Source: CAMCQY01 sp044370415 (GTDB lineage: Bacteria; Planctomycetota; Planctomycetia; Pirellulales; UBA1268). Taken from it: DNA of 8,660 bases. The DNA lies in NCBI GenBank assembly GCA_044370415.1, contig JBILVO010000152.1:1-8660 (forward strand), written 5' to 3'. The notes beneath the pieces were generated by a model, which was not told the DNA's origin, did no database searches, and saw nothing but the letters and a program-made list of their open reading frames with translations. Below are positions 1 to 5,434 of this stretch, piece after piece (within the stretch, counting starts at the first letter, position 1; each line of letters starts with the position of its first letter). A program made the translations under genes and the position numbers.

Positions 1-71
1 TGCGGCGGGCGTGCGACCGGCTCGGCGTGGCCGTGAGAGCTCCCCGCCCGGACGCACGCGACTTGGGGTGA
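1..71 (+). CDS. possible C-terminal tail of an upstream gene (partial)
   Basis: Frame 3 is open from the window edge to a TGA at 69-71 and reads RRACDRLGVAVRAPRPDARDLG. Its composition is plausible for the end of a high-GC coding sequence. Frame 2 is also open here and runs into the ecotin reading frame, and in DNA this GC-rich 23 codons prove little. No family can be recognised. The call rests only on the need for something upstream and on plausible residue composition; the stretch may simply be non-coding. Confidence 0.22.
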   Translation, partial: RRACDRLGVAVRAPRPDARDLG

Positions 72-186
72 CGGCGGGGCGGGACGAAGGGTACGCTCTC
101 CGCTCCGGCCCGCCCGGCGGCTCTGCCACGCTGTCGTGCGCCGCCAGCACCCGCGGATGGCACAGCGGAATACGGAAGCTCATCTC

Positions 187-191
187 AGGAG
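187..191 (+). promoter_or_regulatory. ribosome binding site that sets the ecotin start
   Basis: AGGAG lies 8 nt before the ATG at 200. The reading frame stays open upstream as far as position 11, so this site decides the start, and the protein beginning at 200 opens directly with a Sec-type signal peptide. No convincing promoter was found in 72-199; a weak pair (GTGACG at 68-73, TACGCT at 92-97) was seen but not called. Confidence 0.7.
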
Positions 192-199
192 ATTGTCCG

Positions 200-736
200 A
201 TGAATCGACGAGTGCGCAGCATGCGATGGACGCCATCGTCGGTGGTGGCGATGGCGGCGATGGTTCTCGCGGTGGGAGCCATCCATGCCGCCGAGCCTGC
301 CGGCGCCATCGACCCCGACGCGATCAAGAATCTCGATGCCGCCTATCCACAGCCACCCGCGGGCATGGAGCGGAAGGTGATCCTCCTGCCCCACAAGGAG
401 CGTGATGCGGAAGCGGGCTTCCGTGTCGAGGTCGTCGTTGGCAAGACGGTGGTCACCGACGGGATCAACACCTACGGCTTCGGCGGAGAACTGCGCGAGG
501 TGGAGATTCCTGGCTGGGGTTTCTCCTACTGGCGGGCCGAGGGCGGCTTCGACGCGCCCGCGCAGACGCGGATCGGCGGGCCGACCACGTCGACGCCGGC
601 ATTCGTCGCCGGCCCTAGCCGGCTCGTGGCCTACAACAGCCGGCTGCCGCTGGTGGTGATGGTGCCCACGGGATGCGAGGTGCGGTGGCGGATCTGGGCG
701 GCGTCCTCGGGCTTTTCGCCCGCCGAGAGCCGCTGA
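200..736 (+). CDS. eco: ecotin-family periplasmic serine protease inhibitor
   Basis: 178 aa. Residues 1-30 form a signal peptide: an Arg-rich start, a hydrophobic core, then a likely cut after AIHA. The mature part aligns by eye along the whole of E. coli ecotin: AYPQPPAGMERKVILLP (near 48-64) for PYPQAEKGMKRQVIQL, the GWG motif (105-107), AYNSRLPLVV (144-153) for RYNSKLPIVV, and VRWRIW (161-166) for VKYRVW in the C-terminal dimer arm. Known ecotins dimerise and block trypsin-fold serine proteases with a substrate-like loop. That loop here reads APAQTRIGGP (119-128), placing Arg124 at P1 where E. coli has Met84, which suggests trypsin-like targets (inference). Both cysteines of the E. coli Cys50-Cys87 disulfide are absent; the only mature Cys is Cys159, elsewhere. 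It is apparently monocistronic and converges on the ThuA-like gene. The family call is firm; the target protease is unknown. Confidence 0.93.
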   Translation: MNRRVRSMRWTPSSVVAMAAMVLAVGAIHAAEPAGAIDPDAIKNLDAAYPQPPAGMERKVILLPHKERDAEAGFRVEVVVGKTVVTDGINTYGFGGELREVEIPGWGFSYWRAEGGFDAPAQTRIGGPTTSTPAFVAGPSRLVAYNSRLPLVVMVPTGCEVRWRIWAASSGFSPAESR

Positions 737-761
737 ACGGCGCCACATGGATCGCAGGAGC

Positions 762-788
762 CTGCGGCTCGAACTCCAGCCGCCGCAG
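762..788. terminator. weak stem-loop between convergent genes
   Basis: CTGCGGC (762-768) can pair with GCCGCAG (782-788) across a 13-nt loop in the 62-bp gap between the ecotin and ThuA-like stops. No T-run follows on either strand, so at best this is a non-canonical bidirectional terminator. GC-rich spacers often form such stems by chance. Confidence 0.25.
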
Positions 789-798
789 CCGCCGGCGA

Positions 799-1725
799 CT
801 ACTTCTGCTTCGGGTCGAGGTTCGCGTTGAGGTCGTCGGCCGAGACCCGCGACTCGACGCCGGCCTCGGGCACCTCCGCCTTCGCCAGCCATACGAGGGC
901 GTTGAGAACGACCTTGCGAAACTGGTCGTTGCCCCAGTTGTCGTGGAAGTGGCCGCCGGTGAAGCCGAAACCGCGGCCGCCGTCGGGCCGCTCCACGGCC
1001 CAGAGCATCGTCTCGGCGCGACCCTTCGCGGCCTGGATGTGCGGGTAGGGGCCCTTCGGGTAGACGTAGGGGCCGTCGCGGACCTCGTCGGCGGGGGACG
1101 CTGTCAGGATCGGGACGAACGTCGTGCCGCTCACCGCCTGCGCCGAGCCGCCGTCGATGTCGCCGATGAACCGCATGTTGAAATACCACTCGTCCTTGAT
1201 CTGAAACGGCTGCACGCCGCGGGTGATCGGGTGGTCCGGGAAGCGGGCGAACGCCGGCTCCCACGCCGGATTGCATGAGAACATGGTTTCGTAGTGGCCG
1301 CCGATCCAGCGCTTGAATTGGCCGCCCGCCTGGTCGGCCAGCACCTCGACGCCGTAGTGCATGCAGCCGATGCCGACGCCCTTCTGTGCGAGTCCGTCCA
1401 CGAGCGCGAGCCGCCGCCCGTTCTCCTGCACGACCTCGTGCCGGACGCCGCCGTCCATGTAAAACACCACGGCGTCGGCCTCCCCCAGAGCCTTCTCGTC
1501 CTGAGGCCAGCCGTTGAGCGACACCTGCACGGCCACGCCCGGAACATCCTGGAGGCACCGGGCCAGCAGGAGCGCGCCGGCGTTGAACTCGTGCTGCCGC
1601 TGCGGATGCGACGGCTTGCCGGCGACGATGAGCAGCCGCTGCGGCGCGTCATCAGCGCGGGCGCAGACCGTGGCGGCGAGCAGCACCGCGCAGGCGGCAC
1701 AGAATCGAAAAGCCGGGGCGGTCAT
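799..1725 (-). CDS. secreted ThuA-domain (class I glutamine amidotransferase-like) protein
   Basis: 308 aa. Residues 1-24 are a signal peptide (hydrophobic CAACAVLLAATV, cut likely after ARA). The Cys at 21 is not in a good lipobox, so secretion by signal peptidase I is more likely than lipoprotein processing. Residues 29-282 match the ThuA fold: QRLLIVAGKPSHP opening strand, DAVVFYMDGG (84-93), a GVGIGCMHYGVEV elbow-like turn (116-128), WIGGHYE (140-146), DHPITRG (164-170), KDEWYF (177-182), and a late GFGFTGGHFHDNWG (252-265). The tail DDLNANLDPKQK resembles endings seen in planctomycete ThuA proteins. ThuA proteins are linked to trehalose or sugar utilisation, but the exact reaction is not established and no Cys-His-Glu amidotransferase triad is evident. 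GAGG at 1732-1735 lies 6 nt before the ATG. It sits 158 bp downstream of the phosphoglucomutase on the same strand, so co-transcription is possible. Substrate unknown. Confidence 0.85.
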   Translation of the reverse strand: MTAPAFRFCAACAVLLAATVCARADDAPQRLLIVAGKPSHPQRQHEFNAGALLLARCLQDVPGVAVQVSLNGWPQDEKALGEADAVVFYMDGGVRHEVVQENGRRLALVDGLAQKGVGIGCMHYGVEVLADQAGGQFKRWIGGHYETMFSCNPAWEPAFARFPDHPITRGVQPFQIKDEWYFNMRFIGDIDGGSAQAVSGTTFVPILTASPADEVRDGPYVYPKGPYPHIQAAKGRAETMLWAVERPDGGRGFGFTGGHFHDNWGNDQFRKVVLNALVWLAKAEVPEAGVESRVSADDLNANLDPKQK

Positions 1726-1733
1726 CCTGGGCC

Positions 1734-1767
1734 TCGCTTCAGGGGGAACGTCGCTTCATGGGGAACG
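1734..1767. repeat. 17-bp imperfect tandem duplication upstream of the ThuA-like gene
   Basis: Two adjacent 17-bp units, TCGCTTCAGGGGGAACG (1734-1750) and TCGCTTCATGGGGAACG (1751-1767), differ at one base. A looser GGGAAC/GGAAC echo continues to about 1784. The first unit abuts and overlaps the ribosome binding site of the minus-strand ThuA-like gene, so the pair lies in its leader or promoter. It could be an operator or a replication-slippage duplication. Confidence 0.75.
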
Positions 1768-1787
1768 TGGGAACAGCTGGAACGGCT

Positions 1788-1817
1788 TGCAGGAAAACGG
1801 CATGCAGCAAACCTGCA
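1788..1817. repeat. short inverted repeat in the pgm-ThuA spacer
   Basis: TGCAGG (1788-1793) faces CCTGCA (1812-1817) across an 18-nt loop that itself contains GCATGC. The right arm is part of the 8-bp palindrome CCTGCAGG. It lies downstream of the pgm stop and upstream of the ThuA-like start, so it could attenuate or terminate minus-strand transcription. The stem is only 6 bp and has no T-run. Confidence 0.3.
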
Positions 1818-1883
1818 GGAAGCAATTGGACGGACACGTTCGAAAGGCACGGGTGGCGGACTACCGTGATGCGGAGAACGTCT

Positions 1884-3773
1884 TCAGACGCCGGCCAGCC
1901 GGCGCAGGTCGGCCTCCAGAGCGTCGAGTCGCGCCGTGAGCACCTGTTTTACACCCGGCAGCGCGGCGGCGTCGCAGGGGGCCGCGGACGCAAAGAGGTA
2001 GAACTTGATCTTAGGTTCCGTGCCGGATGGGCGGGCCGCCACGCAGTTGCCCAGCGGCGGGAAGCGGCCCGCGGCCGCGTCCGCGTGGCTCAGCGACGGG
2101 GCGGGGCCTGCCGTCGGCGCGAGGTCGAACATCACGAGATCCCCTTTCGCGCCCGCGAACGGCTGTGGTGGGCCGCCCGCGGCGACCGTCGTGAGGCCGC
2201 CGTAGTCACGGACGCGGACGACGTCGAGCCGGCCGAGCGCGGCGGGGGGCCGGGCCCGCAGGCCCGCCATGATCTCCCGCATCCGGTCCATGCCCGCGGC
2301 GCCGGGCAGCGTGACCGCCACCTGCCGTTCCTGGTGGCAGCCGTGCGTGCAGAAGATGTCGTCGAGCCGCTCGTGGAGCGTGCGGCCACGCGGCTTCAGG
2401 TCGGCGGCGAGCTCGGCCAGCAGCAGCGCGGCCACGCTCGCGTCCTTGTCGCGGACATGCGTGCCCGCGAGGTAGCCGTGCGACTCCTCGCAGCCGAAGG
2501 CGAAGTGCTCCGGCCCGGTCGCGTCGATCGCCTCGCCGATCCACTTGAAGCCGACCTGCAGCGTGTCGACGCAGCGGGCCCCGTACGACTCGGCGATTCG
2601 GCGGACGAGGCCGGTCGTCACGAGCGTCGTGATGACGTTGTCGTCGGCCCCGAGCCGGCCGCCGGCGCGGCGGCGCGAGAGAACCCAGTCGACCAAGAGC
2701 GCCGCCAGTTGGTTGCCCGTGAACGTCCGCCAGTCGCCCCCGGCCGTCAGCGGGGCCGCTGCGCCGAGCCGGTCGCAGTCGGGGTCGCTGGCGAGCACGA
2801 GATCGTCACCGCGCGAGCGGGCCTCGGCGATCGGCCCGGTGAGCACGGCGGGATTCTCGGGATTGGCCACGTGGCCGGGCACGTTGGGGAAGTCGCCGTC
2901 GGGCTGCTCCTGGGGGCCGTAGAGCCGCAGCCGCCCGAAGCCGGCGCCGCGCAGCACCGGCACGACGGCGCTGGCGCCCACGCCGTGCAGCGGCGTGTAG
3001 AGGATGGAGACGTCGCGCGGGCCCGGCGTCGCCTGCCGCAGCACCGCGGCCACGAAGGCGGGATCGACCTCCTCCTCCACGAACTGCACGCGGCCCGCGG
3101 CCACGCCCGCGTCGAACGATTCCCTGTGCACGGCGTCGCACCGCATGACGCGGTCGATGATCCCCTTGTCGTGCGGCGGCAGCACCTGCACGCCGCCCGC
3201 CCAATACACCTTCACGGCGTTGTCGCTCGGCGGATTGTGGCTGGCGGTCACCATGATCCCGCAGGTGCTGCCGGTGTGCCGCACCGCGAACGACAGCTCG
3301 GGCGTGCTGCGGAACCCGCGCAGGAAGAAGATCCGGAAGCCGGAGGCGAGCAGCACCTCCGCGCACAGCCGCGCGAAGTGCTCCGAGCGATGCCGGGTGT
3401 CGTAGGCGATGGCGCACGAGGGCTCGGCGCCCGCGGGGGTCACGGAGCGGACGTACTCGGCCAGACCCTGCGCGCTCTCGCCGATCGTGCGGTCGTTGAT
3501 GGCGTTGGAGCCCACCGGACACATCTTCCCGCGGCGGCCTCCGGTGCCGAACGGGATCACGGTCCAGAAGACATCGTCGAGCTCCGTCCACACAGCGGGC
3601 TCGGTTGCGGCCCGGTCGATCCGCGTCGCGAGTTCCGCGGCGAAGTCGGCGTATCGCGGCTGCGTGAGCCAGTCGCGCATCATGTCGGTGGAGTGCGCGG
3701 TGATCGTGCCGGCGGCACGGGCGGCGTCGATGGCGGCGAGACGGGTGGTGGTGTCGGCCGGCGGGGCGGGCAT
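1884..3773 (-). CDS. alpha-phosphoglucomutase / phosphomannomutase, PgcA-PGM2 type
   Basis: 629 aa, complete member of the alpha-D-phosphohexomutase superfamily, which interconverts hexose-1- and hexose-6-phosphates through a phosphoserine. Signatures appear in order: FGTGGRRG (75-82), the active-site loop TASHNP with phosphorylated Ser178, the Mg-binding loop DPDCDR (330-335), the sugar-binding loop FGCEESHGY (426-434), and the phosphate-binding loop RPSGTEPKIKFY (581-592). Length and the GTHVRDKDA and GFKWIGEAI segments resemble Bacillus PgcA and PGM2-type enzymes more than the ~450-aa ManB or GlmM enzymes. Glucose-1-phosphate formation is the most likely role; mannose phosphate is possible. 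The ATG at 3771-3773 is preferred because CTCC at 3783-3786 (GGAG on the coding strand) lies 9 nt upstream. The frame is open up to 4013 but that extension is non-conserved intergenic sequence. It is divergent from glmM and is followed by the ThuA-like gene. Confidence 0.92.
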   Translation of the reverse strand: MPAPPADTTTRLAAIDAARAAGTITAHSTDMMRDWLTQPRYADFAAELATRIDRAATEPAVWTELDDVFWTVIPFGTGGRRGKMCPVGSNAINDRTIGESAQGLAEYVRSVTPAGAEPSCAIAYDTRHRSEHFARLCAEVLLASGFRIFFLRGFRSTPELSFAVRHTGSTCGIMVTASHNPPSDNAVKVYWAGGVQVLPPHDKGIIDRVMRCDAVHRESFDAGVAAGRVQFVEEEVDPAFVAAVLRQATPGPRDVSILYTPLHGVGASAVVPVLRGAGFGRLRLYGPQEQPDGDFPNVPGHVANPENPAVLTGPIAEARSRGDDLVLASDPDCDRLGAAAPLTAGGDWRTFTGNQLAALLVDWVLSRRRAGGRLGADDNVITTLVTTGLVRRIAESYGARCVDTLQVGFKWIGEAIDATGPEHFAFGCEESHGYLAGTHVRDKDASVAALLLAELAADLKPRGRTLHERLDDIFCTHGCHQERQVAVTLPGAAGMDRMREIMAGLRARPPAALGRLDVVRVRDYGGLTTVAAGGPPQPFAGAKGDLVMFDLAPTAGPAPSLSHADAAAGRFPPLGNCVAARPSGTEPKIKFYLFASAAPCDAAALPGVKQVLTARLDALEADLRRLAGV

Positions 3774-3789
3774 GACGGGCGGCTCCAGT

Positions 3790-3820
3790 GGAGGTCGGCG
3801 GGCAGGCGCGGAGGTCGGCG
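3790..3820. repeat. 11-bp direct repeat in the pgm leader
   Basis: GGAGGTCGGCG occurs at 3790-3800 and again at 3810-3820, a 20-bp period (about two helical turns), with a partial GTCGGCG at 3825-3831. The copies sit between the proposed pgm -10 box and the pgm start codon, where a regulator could bind the same DNA face twice. Function is inferred from spacing and place only. Confidence 0.55.
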
Positions 3821-3830
3821 AAATGTCGGC

Positions 3831-3860
3831 GTTATACAGTCGGAGCACGGCGGCTGTCGC
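3831..3860 (-). promoter_or_regulatory. candidate sigma-70-like promoter for pgm
   Basis: On the minus strand GCGACA (3860-3855, 4 of 6 to TTGACA) is followed after 18 bp by TATAAC (3836-3831, 5 of 6 to TATAAT). This AT-rich box stands out in the GC-rich divergent region and would give a leader of roughly 50 nt before the pgm ATG. Confidence 0.45.
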
Positions 3861-3903
3861 GGGCCGCGGCGCCGGGCCGTGATCGTTCGGCGGCCGGGTG
3901 TGG

Positions 3904-3932
3904 CTGCCGAAATCCCACGTGCCTCCTATACT
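3904..3932 (+). promoter_or_regulatory. candidate promoter for glmM
   Basis: TATACT at 3927-3932 matches the -10 consensus at 5 of 6 positions, with a poor -35 (CTGCCG, 3904-3909) 17 bp upstream. It would give a leader of about 55 nt. Only the -10 box is persuasive, so the promoter may depend on an activator or on another sigma factor. Confidence 0.38.
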
Positions 3933-3994
3933 CGCCGGCCACGCCACGGCGATCGCGCCGAGGCAACCGCACGTTCGCAGGACCGGTCGCGTCG

Positions 3995-5386
3995 ATGGCC
4001 AGCACTCCCACACAGCCCGCCGCCGACACGCTCATCGTCAGTGTCTCGGGGCTGCGCGGCATCGTCGGCGGCAGTCTCACGCCGGAGGTGGCCGTCCGCT
4101 ACGTGGCCGCCTTCGCTGAGACGCTTCCCCCAGGCCCCATCGTCATCGGTCGCGATGGCCGGACCTCCGGGCCAATGCTTGCCGCCGCCCTCCGCGACCA
4201 CCTCGTGCGGTCTGGCCGCGACGTGATCGACTGCGGCATCGCGGCCACGCCCACGGTCGGCATCGTCGTGCGGCAGGAGCGTGCCGCCGGCGGCGTGCAG
4301 ATTTCCGCCAGCCACAACCCCGCGGCGTACAACGGTCTCAAGCTCTTCTCCGCGGAGGGACGCGTGCTGCCGGCCGCCGCCGGGGCCGTGGTGCTCGAGC
4401 GGTATCGCGCAGGGCCGGCCGGAGCGACGGCTGCGGCCGTGCCGGGATCGGTGCGGACGGTCGACGGCGGGCCGGCCCACGTGGCGCTCGTGACGAAGAT
4501 CGTCGATGTCGGGGCGATCCGCCGCTGCCGGCCGCGGGTCTGGCTCGATGCAGGTCATGGCGCCGGCAGCCGCGTAGCCCGGCCGCTGCTGGAGCAGCTC
4601 GGCTGCGAGCTCGTGATCGAGGGGGCCGAGCCGGACGGGCTCTTCGAGCACCTGCCCGAGCCGACGGCCGAAAACCTTGCCGGCATGCTGCCCCGGATCA
4701 GGCACGAGGGGGCCGCAGTGGGATTTTTCCAGGATCCCGATGCCGACCGGCTCGCCGTCGCCACCGCCGACGGCAGATACATCGGCGAGGAGGCGACGCT
4801 GGCGCTGGCGGTGGAGGCCGTGCTCACGAAGACGCCCGGGCCGATCGTCACCAACTGCTCGACCAGCGGCATGGCGGCGATCATCGCGGCGCGGCACGGG
4901 GTGCCCTGCCACGTGTCGGCGGTCGGCGAGGCGAACGTCGTGGACGAGATGCTCGCCTGTGGCGCGGTGCTCGGCGGCGAGGGCAACGGCGGCGTGATCG
5001 ACCCGCGGGTCGTGCTCGTCCGCGATAGCTTCGTGGCGATGGCGCTGGTGCTGGAGCGGATGTGCGGCGATTCCGGCCACGGAGCACCGGTGCGCAGCGT
5101 CGCGTCACTGGCCGCTGCGCTGCCTGAGCTCGTCATGAAAAAAACGAAGGTGGAACTGTCGCCAGCGACCCAAGGCCCCGCGCTCGCCGCCGCCCTCGAC
5201 CGGATCGCCCGGGCCTTTCCTGAGGCGGCGCCGAGTCGGCTCGACGGCCTGCGGCTCGCCTGGGACGGGGGCTGGCTCCTGGTGCGGGCGAGCAACACGG
5301 AGCCGATCGTGCGGATCGTCGCGGAGGCGGCCGACGACGCGACTGTGGATGCGGCGATCGCGCGGGCGTCCGCCGCGCTGGGATGA
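3995..5386 (+). CDS. glmM: phosphoglucosamine mutase, archaeal-type GlmM (or related phosphomannomutase)
   Basis: 463 aa, complete alpha-D-phosphohexomutase. Motifs in order: N-terminal VSVSGLRGIVG (16-26), GRDGRTSG (52-59), the active-site loop SASHNP with Ser106, the metal loop DPDADR (247-252), the sugar loop GGEGNGGVI (327-335), and the phosphate loop RASNTEPIVRI (431-441). GEGNGG is the form found in archaeal-type GlmM and its bacterial relatives; RASNTEP replaces the commoner RPSGTEP. The likely reaction is glucosamine-6-phosphate to glucosamine-1-phosphate for UDP-GlcNAc and peptidoglycan or LPS. Activity on mannose or glucose phosphates cannot be excluded. The ATG at 3995 lies just before the conserved N-terminus; AGGA at 3979-3982 is 12 nt away, rather far. 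It is divergent from the second mutase. Its stop lies inside a tandem repeat and it is followed after 47 bp by the YeiH-type gene, so the two are probably one transcript. An A7 run at 5138-5144 is unusual for this GC-rich gene. Confidence 0.88.
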   Translation: MASTPTQPAADTLIVSVSGLRGIVGGSLTPEVAVRYVAAFAETLPPGPIVIGRDGRTSGPMLAAALRDHLVRSGRDVIDCGIAATPTVGIVVRQERAAGGVQISASHNPAAYNGLKLFSAEGRVLPAAAGAVVLERYRAGPAGATAAAVPGSVRTVDGGPAHVALVTKIVDVGAIRRCRPRVWLDAGHGAGSRVARPLLEQLGCELVIEGAEPDGLFEHLPEPTAENLAGMLPRIRHEGAAVGFFQDPDADRLAVATADGRYIGEEATLALAVEAVLTKTPGPIVTNCSTSGMAAIIAARHGVPCHVSAVGEANVVDEMLACGAVLGGEGNGGVIDPRVVLVRDSFVAMALVLERMCGDSGHGAPVRSVASLAAALPELVMKKTKVELSPATQGPALAAALDRIARAFPEAAPSRLDGLRLAWDGGWLLVRASNTEPIVRIVAEAADDATVDAAIARASAALG

Positions 5387-5410
5387 TCGCGCTGGCATGA
5401 TCGCGCTGGC
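5383..5410. repeat. 14-bp perfect tandem repeat at the glmM stop codon
   Basis: ATGATCGCGCTGGC occurs at 5383-5396 and again at 5397-5410, followed by a third ATGA at 5411. The sequence before it (GCGCTGGG) resembles the end of a further unit. Because 14 is not a multiple of 3, the repeated TGA falls in all three frames (5384, 5398, 5412), making a three-frame translation stop. Likely a slippage duplication. Confidence 0.9.
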
Positions 5411-5434
5411 ATGACACGGAAGGGCAGGGCGTGA
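5383..5434 (+). other. chain of three start/stop-overlapping mini-ORFs linking glmM to the transporter gene
   Basis: The glmM stop lies in ATGA (5383-5386). The ATG at 5383 opens a mini-ORF MIALA ending at TGA 5398-5400, which overlaps the ATG at 5397. That opens a second MIALA ending at TGA 5412-5414, overlapping the ATG at 5411. That in turn opens MTRKGRA, ending at TGA 5432-5434, whose last base is the A of the transporter ATG (TGATG). The overlaps are seen directly. A termination-reinitiation relay that couples translation of the two genes is inference. The mini-ORFs lack their own ribosome binding sites, while the transporter has one (GGAAGG, 5418-5423), so the relay may be dispensable or accidental. 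Confidence 0.4.

Noticed and set aside
11..199. 63-residue N-terminal extension of ecotin
   Set aside because: It would bury the signal peptide; AGGAG 8 nt before the ATG at 200 supports the shorter protein.
1300..1380. GIGCMHYGVEV in the ThuA-like protein as a glutamine amidotransferase nucleophile elbow
   Set aside because: The Cys is at the elbow-like place, but no matching His-Glu pair is evident, and ThuA proteins are not known to act as glutaminases.
185..1558. 457-aa minus-strand open frame spanning ecotin and the ThuA-like gene
   Set aside because: It conflicts with two genes supported by clear family motifs and has low-complexity composition.
3774..4013. 80-residue N-terminal extension of the phosphoglucomutase
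   Set aside because: The extension covers the divergent promoter region and the glmM start, has no family similarity, and a good ribosome binding site supports the ATG at 3773.
1758..4226. 822-aa plus-strand open frame antisense to the phosphoglucomutase
   Set aside because: It is rich in Arg/Gly/His/Ala, has no recognisable domain and mirrors the motif-bearing pgm gene. Long antisense frames are expected in GC-rich codons.
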